64,000 nt of DNA, from contig NZ_JANHDP010000003.1 of NCBI RefSeq assembly GCF_024494695.1, positions 124,001 through 188,000 on the forward strand, given 5' to 3'. This stretch comes from Natronoarchaeum rubrum (GTDB lineage Archaea; Halobacteriota; Halobacteria; Halobacteriales; Natronoarchaeaceae). This document shows, piece after piece, positions 7,987-17,538 of the stretch (position 1 is the first letter of the stretch; each line of letters begins with the position of its first letter). The position numbers were made by a program, and so were the translations under genes. The notes under the pieces were generated by a model. It did no database searches and was not told the origin of the DNA. It saw nothing but the letters and a program-made list of their open reading frames with translations.

Positions 7987-8547
7987 ATGCAAACACGAGT
8001 CGAGGACCACGTACCGCTGCTGACGGGCGTGCTGTCGATCGTCTCGCTGGCGATCGTGTTCGCGGCGGCGCTGCAGGCCGTGCCGACGGACGCGCTGCCG
8101 ACGGCGCCCGACGCCGTGCTGGACGCCATCCCGACGCTCAACGCCGTCGTCAGCCTGGCCGCGATCGGCACCATCACCGCCGGCGTCAGAGCGATCCGAC
8201 GCGGCGACGTGGACCGCCACCGGAAGCTCATGATGACTTCGTTCGGCCTGTTCGTCGCGTTTCTCGCGATGTACCTCTACCGCGTCTCCCTGCTCGGGCC
8301 GTCGTCGTTCGCTGGCCCGGCGGTCGTCGAGCGGTTCGTCTACTACCCGGTGCTCGCGATCCACATTCTGCTCGCGATCGCGTCGCTGCCGCCGGTGTAC
8401 TACGCGCTGTTGCTCGCGCTAACGCGGCCGGCCGCCGAGCTGCCGTCGACGAACCACGCGCGGGTCGGCCGAGTGGCGGCGTCGCTGTGGCTCGTCTCCT
8501 TCGCGCTCGGCGTCGTCGTCTACCTGCTGTTGCACGTGCTGTTTTAG
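7987..8547 (+). CDS. DUF420 family membrane protein
   Basis: 186 residues, five predicted membrane helices, with the family-defining motif RHRKLMMTSFGLF after the second helix and conserved His in the later helices (YPVLAIHILLAI; NHARVGR). Related bacterial proteins (YozB/CtaM) help assemble terminal oxidases, so a role in respiratory-chain or heme-copper oxidase biogenesis is a family-based inference. It stands alone between the GNAT fusion and a small HTH gene. Confidence 0.82.
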   Translation: MQTRVEDHVPLLTGVLSIVSLAIVFAAALQAVPTDALPTAPDAVLDAIPTLNAVVSLAAIGTITAGVRAIRRGDVDRHRKLMMTSFGLFVAFLAMYLYRVSLLGPSSFAGPAVVERFVYYPVLAIHILLAIASLPPVYYALLLALTRPAAELPSTNHARVGRVAASLWLVSFALGVVVYLLLHVLF

Positions 8548-8658
8548 GGGTTGGCTACGAGGAACTGTCGTACTGCATCGGGGCTATCCGCGACCCGTTA
8601 TGAACTGCTTTCACATGGAAGCTCTGGAGGTAACCCCGGCTACGGCGTGTATCTACCC

Positions 8659-9051
8659 ATGAGTGGGGGGAATCAGCGAATACGGGGCGAACAGTCCAGA
8701 AGTCCGGAGTTGACGCCGAATCGCGTGTTCGAGATTCTGGAGAGTCAGCGGCGTCGGCACGTACTTTCCTATCTGCGTCGCCGTGATCGGGAAGTACACG
8801 CCGACGAACTTGCGGCGGCCGTCGCGGCGCGCGAGAACGACGTCGATCCCGCGGACGTCGACGAGGACCGACTCCGTCAGATCCAGCTCTCGCTCCACCA
8901 CGTCCACCTGCCGAAGTTAGAGAGCGCCGGGCTGATAGAGTGCTCGCAGGGAGACGAGCGCACCGTCGAACTGACCGGCGACATCGGCCCGCTCGAACCG
9001 GGCCTGGATGTCCAGCAGACCGACCAACGGCGGGAGTACTACACCAACTAA
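8659..9051 (+). CDS. DUF7344-type winged-helix protein
   Basis: 130 residues. The core ELTPNRVFEILESQRRRHVL - SYLRRRDREVHADELAAAVA - LHHVHLPKLESAGLIE is the haloarchaeal winged-helix pattern found in many small putative regulators: a helix-turn-helix followed by the wing that reads ARGLIE-like sequences. The start at 8659 (MSGGNQRIRGEQ) matches the short N-termini of such proteins; the frame upstream is open to 8551 but that stretch is not protein-like. Target genes are unknown. Confidence 0.75.
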   Translation: MSGGNQRIRGEQSRSPELTPNRVFEILESQRRRHVLSYLRRRDREVHADELAAAVAARENDVDPADVDEDRLRQIQLSLHHVHLPKLESAGLIECSQGDERTVELTGDIGPLEPGLDVQQTDQRREYYTN

Positions 9052-9104
9052 CTGTTCTCACCGGGCGACGAACAGCGGCGTCGCCACGTGCGTCGCAACC
9101 GCGA

Positions 9105-11045
9105 TCAGACGCCGTCGTCGAGTTCGCTGTCGACCTCGCTGACGCGCACGCCCTTCGACTGGAGGTGCTGGAGCTGGCGACGCGCGAACTCCTCCTCGGT
9201 CGTCCCGCGCGTCGCGAGCACGAACACTCGCGCTTTGCCCGAGGGTCGCATGGTCCGGCCGGCGCGTTGGGAGCCCTGCCGGCGCGATCCGCCCAGCCCC
9301 GACGCCATGATCGCGAGGTCGGCGTCGGGCAGGTCGATCCCCTCGTCGCCGACCCGGGAGACGATCAGCACGTCGCGCTCGTTCCGCCGGAACTGACTGA
9401 AGAGTCGTTCCCGGCGGGCGTGAGGCATCTCGCCGCTCACGAACGGAATATTGAGGGCTTCGGCGAGCTCGTCGCCCTGATCGATGTAATCGGCGAAGAT
9501 CAGCGCTTTCGATCCCGGATGGTCGGCGAGGATCTCGCGGACCTCCTCGATCTTCGTGGGATTCGACGCCGCGAGCTGGCGCTTCTCGTGGCGCTCGGCC
9601 GTAGCGTACTCGTCCTGGTAGGTGTCCTGATCCCACGGGACGTACCGGATCTCTACTTCGGGCTCTTGCACGTAGCCGGCGTCGAACAGCGCGTCCCAGT
9701 CGGTGCCGATCGGCGGGCCGATCAGCGTGTAGATCTCCTTCTCGCGGTCGTCCTCGCGGATCGGCGTCGCCGAGAGCCCGAGCCGGGCGCTCGTCTGGAG
9801 GTCGGCACTGCGCCGGTGGACGTCCGCGGGGACGTGGTGAACCTCGTCGTAGACGATCAGTCCCCAGCGGCGCTCGTCGAACAGTTGGCGGTGGCGATCC
9901 ATCCCGGCGGTCTGGTAGGTCGCGATCGTGACGGGGCGGACGTTCTTCGTCCCGCCGTGGTACTCGCCGATCTGGTCGGGGGCGAGATCGGTGTGGGCCA
10001 GCAGCGTGTCGCGCCACTGGCTCGCGAGTTCCCGGGTCGGGACGAGGATCAGCGTCTCGCCGCCGATCGCCGCCATGATCCCCATCGCGGCGACGGTCTT
10101 CCCGCTGCCCGGCGGGCCGACCAGCACGCCCGATCCCGAGTCGACGAAGCGAGTCACCCAGTCGGACTGGTAGCCGCGCAGATCGAGATCGAGCGAGATG
10201 TCGATCGGGTCGCCCTCATCGAGGTCGCGCTGGTCCTGCACCGGGTAACCCGCCTCGTACAGCGTCCGCTTGATCGACGCCTCGGATCCTTCGGCGACCC
10301 AGCTCTCGGTGTCCGAGATGGGAGCGCGAAGCTGGGCCTCGTCTAGCTTCTGGCGCGCGACGTTGCCCATCAGCTCGGCGTTCCGGGCTTCGAGCACGGT
10401 GTAGCCGTCCTCGTGGGTGAACAGGCGGAACTGGCGCGCCCGGTCCCACTGGTCTTCGATCCACTCTTCCAGTCCGCCCAGACGCTCTGGGAGCACCTGC
10501 CGAACGGTCTTGAGAAGTCGCTCGAACGAGTCGTACGGCGCCTGCCAGACGTCCTCCTTCCGGATATCGTAGCGGTACGCCTCCGATCCGGAGACGTCCG
10601 CGAGGTGGGCGAACTGCGAGAGCTGGGCCCGGGTGAACTGCGTGGGCTGGTCGACGACGATCTCGCGGCGCTTCGGGAACGGGACGACCCGCTCGCGGTC
10701 GGCAATCTCGCCCCACTCGGTCGGGTACCAGACCACCGGATCGGTTTCGACGTCGACGCGCCGGACGTCGCCCCGCTCGACCAACCCCTCAAGCGCGTCG
10801 ACGGCGTCGGACTGGTCGCGGTCGAGCGTCCGGCCGACCTCGCTGGCGGTGACGACCGGCCGTCCGGCGTCCTCCAGCGCGTCGTGGAACTCGTCGAGCG
10901 CGACGGTCGACTCCTCGGCGTCGTTCTCTGACGACGCCGCGGCGGCAACGTCGTCCTCCGCCGTTGCGTCGTCCCCAGCAGCGTCGCCTTCGCCCGTTTC
11001 GGGACTGCTCTCGTCGCCTGAAGCGCGAACCTCGTCGTCTGTCAC
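9105..11045 (-). CDS. XPB/Rad25-like DNA repair helicase
   Basis: 646-residue superfamily 2 helicase. Walker A GPPGSGKTV (about 307-315), motif II DEVHH (about 398), motif III SATP, the XPB-type RED motif (SATPIREDDREKEIYTLIGP), then motif V (SRVGDEGIDLPDADLAI) and motif VI (QRAGRTMRP). It unwinds or translocates on DNA in repair or transcription. The N-terminal part is long: an acidic leader of about 45 residues, then a winged-helix-like region (FHDALEDAGRPVVTASEVGR) with a wing ending in VVWYPTEWG, and a damage-recognition-like domain. No neighbour suggests an operon; it converges on the DUF7344 gene. Confidence 0.88.
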   Translation of the reverse strand: MTDDEVRASGDESSPETGEGDAAGDDATAEDDVAAAASSENDAEESTVALDEFHDALEDAGRPVVTASEVGRTLDRDQSDAVDALEGLVERGDVRRVDVETDPVVWYPTEWGEIADRERVVPFPKRREIVVDQPTQFTRAQLSQFAHLADVSGSEAYRYDIRKEDVWQAPYDSFERLLKTVRQVLPERLGGLEEWIEDQWDRARQFRLFTHEDGYTVLEARNAELMGNVARQKLDEAQLRAPISDTESWVAEGSEASIKRTLYEAGYPVQDQRDLDEGDPIDISLDLDLRGYQSDWVTRFVDSGSGVLVGPPGSGKTVAAMGIMAAIGGETLILVPTRELASQWRDTLLAHTDLAPDQIGEYHGGTKNVRPVTIATYQTAGMDRHRQLFDERRWGLIVYDEVHHVPADVHRRSADLQTSARLGLSATPIREDDREKEIYTLIGPPIGTDWDALFDAGYVQEPEVEIRYVPWDQDTYQDEYATAERHEKRQLAASNPTKIEEVREILADHPGSKALIFADYIDQGDELAEALNIPFVSGEMPHARRERLFSQFRRNERDVLIVSRVGDEGIDLPDADLAIMASGLGGSRRQGSQRAGRTMRPSGKARVFVLATRGTTEEEFARRQLQHLQSKGVRVSEVDSELDDGV

Positions 11046-11169
11046 TGCCGGTTCTAGGGTGGCGGGGAGTCAAACGACTTTCGCGAGCCGATGGTTCGAT
11101 CGCCACTACGACGTGTTTAGAGGCACAATAATAAACAAATTTATACAATATTGTTCCAATATGTTGGCT

Positions 11170-11862
11170 ATGACGAACGCGGACACGTTCCAGGTCGAGG
11201 AGTTCGCCGTGATCGGCCGGACGTTCGAGGAGTATCGCGACATGTTCGACCTCGATCCGGCCGATTTCGAGGGTCGGGCGATCCTCGACTGCCCGGCCGG
11301 CGTGGCCTCGTTCGTCGCGGAGGCGCGGAACCGCGGCGCGTCGGCGGTCGGCGTCGATCCGGCGTACGAGCGCGCTCCGGACGCCCTGGCTCGCGAATGT
11401 CGGTCCGATTTCCGCGCGACCGCCGACCAGATCCGTGAGAAACCGGCGCTGTTCGACTGGGAGTACTACGGCACCATCGAGAATCGGATCGGGTACCTGA
11501 AGGTGGCGCACGAGCGGTTTCTCCGCGATTTCTCCACGAACGGCGATAGGTACGTTCCCGCGACGCTCCCGGAGCTGCCCTTCGCGGACGACGCGTTCTC
11601 GCTGACGCTCTCGGCAAACTTCCTGTTTCTCTACGGCGACCGCCTCGACTACGAGTTTCACCTCGACGCCCTGCGCGAACTGTGCCGGGTGACGAGCGAG
11701 GAGATCCGCATCTTTCCGCTCGCGGGGCTCGACACCGAACCGTACGACCGACTGGACGACGCGCTCGACGCGCTCCGGAGCGAGGGACGTCGCGTCGAGA
11801 TTCGGAACGTTCCCTACGAGTTTCAGGACGGCGTCTCCGAGATGCTCGTCGTCACGCCGTGA
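11170..11862 (+). CDS. SAM-dependent methyltransferase-like protein
   Basis: About 230 residues. Motif I-like sequence AILDCPAGVASFVAEARNRG followed by VGVDPAY fits the SAM-binding strand and acidic turn, and later PELPFADDAFSLTLSANFLF is the post-motif II region of class I methyltransferases. The usual G-x-G is altered (DCPAG), so binding of SAM is likely but not certain. A TATA box (AATTTATAC, 11136-11144) lies about 28 nt before ATG 11170; ATG 11161 is an alternative. The gene diverges from the helicase. Substrate unknown. Confidence 0.7.
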   Translation: MTNADTFQVEEFAVIGRTFEEYRDMFDLDPADFEGRAILDCPAGVASFVAEARNRGASAVGVDPAYERAPDALARECRSDFRATADQIREKPALFDWEYYGTIENRIGYLKVAHERFLRDFSTNGDRYVPATLPELPFADDAFSLTLSANFLFLYGDRLDYEFHLDALRELCRVTSEEIRIFPLAGLDTEPYDRLDDALDALRSEGRRVEIRNVPYEFQDGVSEMLVVTP

Positions 11863-11879
11863 CGTCAATTGCCAGATCG

Positions 11880-11895
11880 TGACGCCGTGGCGTCA
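11880..11895. terminator. Palindrome between convergent genes (possible bidirectional terminator)
   Basis: TGACGCCGTGGCGTCA, a perfect 7-bp stem with a 2-nt centre, lies just after the methyltransferase stop and overlaps the stop of the converging DUF457 gene. It may end transcription from both sides. It is one of several GACGCC/GGCGTC palindromes in this window. Confidence 0.35.
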
Positions 11896-12444
11896 GTCCT
11901 CCTCGTCGACGCCGCGGGATCCCACCGATCGGACGCGGACGCCTCTTCCGGACCAGCCTACGGCGACGACGTGCGCCCCGAGGCCCGCGCAGAACGTCCC
12001 GAGGTTCCTGACCGTGTTTCCGTAGTGGAGCGTCTCGACTCTGAGCGGCGCGTGACTGATCGGCCACAGCGGACTCACGGGCTGAGTCGCGGGCAACAGC
12101 ATCAGCACGTCTCCCACCACGTGGCCGAAGACGCCCAGGGAGAGTGCGAACGCGTAGTACACGGCCGTCGGCGGCACCGATAAGTTCGAGACGGAGTTGT
12201 TCGTCGAAGTCAGTGTCGACGCGCAGGCGAGCGACGTGAGGCCGACGAGACCGACGGCGACGGCGAACCCGAGCGTGTGCGTGACGCCGTGGTGGGCGAC
12301 GCCGGGGACGAACAGGTCGAGGTCGGGAATCGTCGAAGCCAGTAGTGCGAGGACGGTGAACCGCGTCGCGATGCGCGGGCGTAAGACGGCGACGAACGGC
12401 GCGGACAGTACCAGCGCGACGCCGAGGTGCCCGATCGGATACAT
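11893..12444 (-). CDS. YdjM/DUF457-type membrane-bound metal-dependent hydrolase-like protein
   Basis: 183 residues, four or five membrane helices with conserved His/Asp at membrane edges: MYPIGHLGVALV, ASTIPDLDLFVPGVAHHGVTH, and GHVVGDVLMLLP. These are the family signatures of the LexA-regulated YdjM-like (DUF457) proteins, thought to bind metal at the membrane surface. The exact reaction is unknown. ATG 12444 is chosen over the in-frame GTG 12468 because a TTTTTAC element at 12475-12481 would place the transcript start close to 12444-12450. Confidence 0.75.
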   Translation of the reverse strand: MYPIGHLGVALVLSAPFVAVLRPRIATRFTVLALLASTIPDLDLFVPGVAHHGVTHTLGFAVAVGLVGLTSLACASTLTSTNNSVSNLSVPPTAVYYAFALSLGVFGHVVGDVLMLLPATQPVSPLWPISHAPLRVETLHYGNTVRNLGTFCAGLGAHVVAVGWSGRGVRVRSVGSRGVDEED

Positions 12445-12538
12445 TCGATCCGTGTGAGTCAACGACACCCACGGTAAAAACCGCTGTTCCGAAGAAGGTT
12501 GGCAGGAGGCGGCTACGTCACGGCGGGGACGAACGACT

Positions 12539-12781
12539 ATGGCACGCGCGGCCGAAGTTCGGTACGCGATGACCGTCGGATCGGCAAGCGTTTCCTACGC
12601 CGCCGCCCACGCACTGACGATTCTCGGGACGACGATCGCCGTCTACGGAGCCCTCGGGATCGCGCTCAGCCCGGTGATCGGCCCGATCCCGGGCGTCGCG
12701 TTCTCGCGGGTGGTTGGCGCCGTCGTTTTCGTCCTCGGAGCGTCGCTCGCCGTCTGGGGACTCACCAGGGATTCCGACTAG
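12539..12781 (+). CDS. Small two-helix membrane protein
   Basis: 80 residues with two hydrophobic helices (HALTILGTTIAVYGALGIAL and VVGAVVFVLGASLAVWGLT) separated by a short Pro/Gly loop, ending in RDSD. No family recognised. It starts 94 bp upstream on the opposite strand from the DUF457 gene, giving a divergent pair of small membrane proteins, and ends about 125 bp before the tRNA gene. Confidence 0.6.
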   Translation: MARAAEVRYAMTVGSASVSYAAAHALTILGTTIAVYGALGIALSPVIGPIPGVAFSRVVGAVVFVLGASLAVWGLTRDSD

Positions 12782-12848
12782 ACGATGGATGCTGCTGTCG
12801 AGCCACAGAAACCTCTTTTCGAGTTAGCTTCAGTAGGATGGTGCGTGG

Positions 12849-12870
12849 GTGCAGTCCCAAGGGAGTGCAC
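12849..12870 (-). other. Imperfect hairpin downstream of tRNA-Leu
   Basis: Minus strand GTGCACTCCC-TT-GGGACTGCAC: ten-base arms with one mismatch. With the longer hairpin at 12876-12908 it makes two consecutive structures in the 3' flank of the tRNA, a possible small RNA or processing region. No ORF is seen here. Confidence 0.35.
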
Positions 12871-12875
12871 CGTAT

Positions 12876-12905
12876 GCATCGTCGGCGGCTGAGCCGCCCT
12901 TGCGA

Positions 12906-12908
<3 letters not shown>
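12876..12908 (-). terminator. Strong nested hairpin at the tRNA-Leu 3' end
   Basis: Arms GCATCG (12876-12881) and CGATGC (12903-12908) enclose an internal loop and a second perfect stem GGCGGC-TGA-GCCGCC (12884-12898). The outer stem reaches into the last three bases of the mature tRNA (it ends at 12906). It could stop transcription or guide 3' processing; forming the outer stem would compete with the tRNA acceptor stem. Confidence 0.5.
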
Positions 12909-12990
<82 letters not shown>

Positions 12991-13028
12991 TCGCGGTGTC
13001 TTGCTGCACTCACTCCTAATCAACGGGT

Positions 13029-13037
13029 GGATAAAAG
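13029..13037 (-). promoter_or_regulatory. TATA box of tRNA-Leu gene
   Basis: CTTTTATCC on the minus strand about 40 nt upstream of the mature tRNA 5' end, suitable for a short 5' leader removed by RNase P. Confidence 0.5.
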
Positions 13038-13208
13038 GGCTTTCGTTTATCCGTTCGAACGGGACGCATTACCACGCAAGGGCGACGGGGTCCGGAGGAG
13101 ACGCGAGCGCCGGGTTTAGGTCCGAGCGAGCGGTGCGAACGTCCGCTGCAGGGAATCGCCCAAACACATCGGCAGTCGCTTGATTGGCGCGTCGCCCGAA
13201 TCACGCGT

Positions 13209-13586
13209 ATGGTTGAGACCCTATCGGACGAGACTGCCGAGGAGATCGTCAGAACCTGTCGCGCGGCGATCGGCGACGAGGTGCGCAACGTGACGTTCAT
13301 CACCGAAGACGACTACGACGTCCACTACGTCCGCGACGACGTCGACGCCGACACCGAGTCGACGGGGTTCATCGAGGCCGAACAGCGGGGCTTCGCCTCC
13401 CAGCGCACGTACGGCTGGTCGGACATGGGCGAGTACGTGTTCACGATCCGCGCGTTCGAGGACGGCTACATCGGCCGGGTGATCGCAGGGGACCAGGGCG
13501 TCTACGTCGCCGCCGACGCGCTGACCGTCGACTCCTTTACCGACGCCGCAGAGAGCATCCGAGATCTGCTCGTCGACGCCGAGTGA
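13209..13586 (+). CDS. DUF7522-type haloarchaeal protein, copy 1
   Basis: 125 residues, soluble and acidic. Core: a helix with TCRAAIGDEVRNVTFITEDD, then YDVHYVRDDVDAD, a middle segment, and EYVFTIRAFEDGYIGRVIAG followed by GVYVAADAL. A paralog with the same order of motifs lies at 22801-23220. Haloarchaea commonly carry several copies; no function is established. The ATG at 13209 begins directly at the conserved helix. Confidence 0.75.
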   Translation: MVETLSDETAEEIVRTCRAAIGDEVRNVTFITEDDYDVHYVRDDVDADTESTGFIEAEQRGFASQRTYGWSDMGEYVFTIRAFEDGYIGRVIAGDQGVYVAADALTVDSFTDAAESIRDLLVDAE

Positions 13587-13617
13587 CGCCGCCGTCCCCA
13601 TTGGGCATCCCGGCCGC

Positions 13618-13851
13618 TCACTCGTCGTCCGACCCCGTCGCGTCGTCTGCGCCGAGCGCGCCGAACGGGACGAGCGTCGCGTACACCACGACGGCGCCGA
13701 ACAGCACGACGTAGTAGAGCCAGTTGTCGAAGTTCCGCGCGTCGAACAGCCACCACAGTCCCCCGACGAGCCCCAGCACCACGAGCAGGTCCACCGCGAT
13801 TGCCCGTCGGCGTCGGACGGCGGCGTCGACGGCGTCCGGGAGGCCGACCAT
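13618..13851 (-). CDS. Small two-helix membrane protein
   Basis: 77 residues with helices AIAVDLLVVLGLVGGLWWLF and WLYYVVLFGAVVVYATLVPF joined by DARNFDN, and an acidic tail GADDATGSDDE. No family recognised. It converges on the DUF7522 gene with 31 bp between stops. ATG 13851 begins just ahead of the first amphipathic segment; the much longer open frame upstream is only the antisense of sucC. Confidence 0.65.
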   Translation of the reverse strand: MVGLPDAVDAAVRRRRAIAVDLLVVLGLVGGLWWLFDARNFDNWLYYVVLFGAVVVYATLVPFGALGADDATGSDDE

Positions 13852-14015
13852 GGGGGCATCTACGACGCCGCGGTGTAAAAACAGGAGGCGACGGGTAGGC
13901 GGAAAGTCGCGGATGGACGGCGCGCGAAAGGCGGGTAGCGAGCGACAGGCGAGCGGAAATCGGGACCGAGAGTCGGCGACCCACGGCAGCCGGTAGCAAG
14001 AGCCGAAATCGCTGG

Positions 14016-14024
14016 GCTTTAAGC
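14016..14024 (+). promoter_or_regulatory. TATA box of sucCD
   Basis: GCTTTAAGC centred about 30 nt before the sucC ATG at 14050, giving a leaderless or nearly leaderless mRNA. Confidence 0.5.
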
Positions 14025-14049
14025 GTGGCGGAACGGCTCGTATAACTGC

Positions 14050-15194
<1,145 letters not shown>

Positions 15195-15198
<4 letters not shown>

Positions 15199-16064
15199 GT
15201 GTTCTCGTAGACGACGACACCAGAGTCATCGTGCAGGGTATCACCGGCGGGGAAGGCAAGTTCCACGCCGAACAGATGATCGAGTACGGCACCAACGTCG
15301 TCGGCGGCGCGGTGCCCGGCCGCGGCGGCCAGGAAGTCGCCGGCGTCCCGGTGTTCGACACCGTCGACGAGGCCGCGCGTCAGACCGACGCCGACGCCTC
15401 CGTGATCTTCGTCCCGCCGGCGTTCGCGGGCGACGCCATCATGGAGTCGCTGGACTCGCCGCTCGATCTCGCGGTCGCGATCACCGAGGGCGTCCCGACC
15501 CAGGACATGGCCCGGGTCAACAAGCGCCTCTCGGAGGTCGACACCAAGCTCATCGGTCCGAACTGCCCCGGGATCATCACACCCGGCGAGGCCAAACTCG
15601 GCATCCTGCCCGGCAACATCTTCTCGTCGGGTAACGTCGGTCTGGTCTCGCGATCGGGCACGCTGACCTACCAGGTCGTCGACAACCTCACCGACCGCGG
15701 GCTGGGCCAGTCGACCGCGATCGGCATCGGCGGCGACCCGATCATCGGGACGACGTTCGTCGACGCCTTAGAGGAGTTCGAGAACGATCCGGACACCCAC
15801 GCGATCGCGATGTGCGGCGAGATCGGCGGCGAGGACGAGGAGAAGGCCGCCCGCTACATCGCCGAGAACATGGACACGCCGGTCGTCGGCTTCATCGCCG
15901 GCCGCACGGCGCCGCCGGGCAAGCGCATGGGCCACGCGGGCGCCATCGTCTCCGGCAGCGGGACCGGCACCGCCGAATCGAAGATCAGCGCGCTCAACGA
16001 CGCCGGCGTTGAGGTCGGCGACACGCCCGAGGAAGTCGCGGAAGCCGTCGAGGACCTGCTGTAA
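15195..16064 (+). CDS. sucD: Succinyl-CoA synthetase alpha subunit
   Basis: 289 residues. CoA-binding Rossmann domain ([39 protein letters not shown]), the Ser/Gly signature [18 protein letters not shown], the [10 protein letters not shown] loop, and the phosphorylated-histidine region [19 protein letters not shown]. Forms the heteromer with SucC and carries the active-site His. It lies just before the converging Orc1/Cdc6 gene; an origin-box-like element sits between their stops. Confidence 0.97.
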
Positions 16065-16110
16065 GGCGACGACCGCGCAGTTTTCGCCCCTCGGACAGCG
16101 GGGGGACACC

Positions 16111-16131
16111 CACCCGTCATTTCCGCTGTTC
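16111..16131 (-). promoter_or_regulatory. Origin recognition box-like element, distal copy
   Basis: On the minus strand GAACAGCGGAAATGACGGGT, then G: it differs at one position from the GAACAGCGGAAACGACGGGT boxes near 17.5-17.8 kb. It lies between the sucD and orc1 stops, so boxes flank the initiator gene on both sides. Confidence 0.6.
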
Positions 16132-16175
16132 TCGGTCAACGTTCCGTTGGTCTCCGTCAACGATCCGGGCGATTC

Positions 16176-17405
16176 TCACAGCGTCGACTGGTAGGAGTTC
16201 TCGTCGACCTCGACGGCGTCGGTTTCCGCGAATGCCTCGACGACGCGGTCGACTTTGACGTCGAGTTCGTACTGCTTGTACTTCCCGCCGGCGCGTCCGG
16301 CGTTTTTCTTGTCGACCGTCGCCAGCCCGATCAGGTCGATCTCGGACATGTGGTCCCGCAGCGCGCGGGCAGAGAGCGGATCGGTCGCGTGCTGGTTGCA
16401 GATCGAGCCGTAGAACTCGTAGAGATCCTTCGTACGGATCGGGGTCTCGTCCCGGCGCTCGGCGATCGCCAGCGCGTGGAGGGCGTACTGGCCGTGTGGC
16501 GACAGCCCCTGGATCATCTCCGAGACGCGCCCGCGCTCGACGACGCCTTTCGCCTCCTCGACGTGCTCTTCGGTGATCTCGTCGGCGTCCTCGCGGCGGG
16601 CGATGTCGCCGGCCTCGCGCAGGATGTCGATAGCCTGTCGGGCGCTTCCCTTGTCCTGTGCGGCGTACGCGGCCGACAGCGCCACCGGCGCCGTGTCGTA
16701 CGCGTCGGCGTGGAGGCCCTTTTCGGCGCGCTGGAACAGGATCTCCCGCAGTTCCTCGGACTCGTAAGCGGGAAAGAGGATCTCCTTCTCGCACAGCGAA
16801 TCTTTGACCTTCGCGGAGAGGTCGTCCCGAAACGAGAAGTCGTTGCTGATCCCGACGACGCCGAGAGTCGCGTTCTCGATCTCGGGACGGGAGAGCTTGT
16901 AGAGGATCGTGTCGTCGTCGCCGACGTTGTCGACCTCGTCGAGCACCGTCAGGACGACGCCGCCGATCTCGTCCAGTTCCTCGAACAGCCAGTTGTAGAT
17001 GTCGCTGGGGGCGTGTCCGCGCGTGGCAACCTGATTGTGATCGTCGCGCAGCTCGTTCAGGAGTTCGACGGCGACTTGATACGACGACGTCAGCGCCTCG
17101 CAGTTGAGATAGACGATCGAGAGGTCGATCTCGTCGCCGTCGCGATCCTCGTTGTGGCTCCGGACGTCCCGTCGAAGCCAGTCGAGCATGTACCTCGTGG
17201 TGGCGGTCTTTCCTGTCCCCGTCTTGCCGTAAATGAAGATGTTGTTGGGCCGCCAGCCGTTGAGGACGGGTTCGAGCGCCGAGGCGTACTCGTTGATCTG
17301 CTCGTCCCGTTCGATGAGTTCCTCGGGCTGGAACCCTTCGACGTCGAAGACGTCGCGGTCAGTGAATATGTTCTGAGTCGTGTTGAAAGGCGACTTCCGC
17401 GACAC
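16176..17405 (-). CDS. Orc1/Cdc6 family replication initiation protein
   Basis: 409 residues. AAA+ ATPase with Walker A GKTGTGKT (60-67), Walker B TVLDEVDNV (about 152), sensor region VVGISNDFSFRDDL, then an arginine-finger/lid segment (YAAQDKGSARQAIDILREAG), and a C-terminal winged helix (TKDLYEFYGSICNQ; LRDHMSEIDLIGLATV) that binds origin boxes. It recognises origin DNA and loads MCM. The GTG at 17405 is chosen because a TATA box (TTTTATAATA) lies about 26 nt upstream, with no ATG near the conserved N-terminus. Its upstream gap holds origin boxes, suggesting it initiates at its own origin and may be autoregulated there. Confidence 0.93.
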   Translation of the reverse strand: MSRKSPFNTTQNIFTDRDVFDVEGFQPEELIERDEQINEYASALEPVLNGWRPNNIFIYGKTGTGKTATTRYMLDWLRRDVRSHNEDRDGDEIDLSIVYLNCEALTSSYQVAVELLNELRDDHNQVATRGHAPSDIYNWLFEELDEIGGVVLTVLDEVDNVGDDDTILYKLSRPEIENATLGVVGISNDFSFRDDLSAKVKDSLCEKEILFPAYESEELREILFQRAEKGLHADAYDTAPVALSAAYAAQDKGSARQAIDILREAGDIARREDADEITEEHVEEAKGVVERGRVSEMIQGLSPHGQYALHALAIAERRDETPIRTKDLYEFYGSICNQHATDPLSARALRDHMSEIDLIGLATVDKKNAGRAGGKYKQYELDVKVDRVVEAFAETDAVEVDENSYQSTL

Positions 17406-17426
17406 GTGCGATCGGAAGGGCGAATC

Positions 17427-17436
17427 TATTATAAAA
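17427..17436 (-). promoter_or_regulatory. TATA box of the orc1/cdc6 gene
   Basis: TTTTATAATA on the minus strand, centred about 26 nt before the GTG start at 17405, fitting a leaderless transcript. A degenerate origin box lies immediately upstream, so initiator binding would compete with TBP/TFB. Confidence 0.6.
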
Positions 17437-17484
17437 CCTCCGTTCCGCTGTTTCCGATGTTCCGTCAAGTATATATTGTTGGCT

Positions 17485-17504
17485 ACCCGTCGTTTCCGCT
17501 GTTC
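17485..17504 (-). promoter_or_regulatory. Origin recognition box (inverted)
   Basis: GAACAGCGGAAACGACGGGT on the minus strand, identical over 20 bases to the two boxes at 17690 and 17745 but in opposite orientation. It lies on the initiator-gene side of the AT-rich stretch. Confidence 0.8.
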
Positions 17505-17538
17505 CCCGGGCCGCGACGAGCGGGTTCCGCGGGGACCT

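Noticed and set aside
12849..12870. Second tRNA fragment (GTGCGTGGGTGCAG resembles the tRNA end)
   Set aside because: Only the short GCGTGGG word is shared; no cloverleaf can be drawn.
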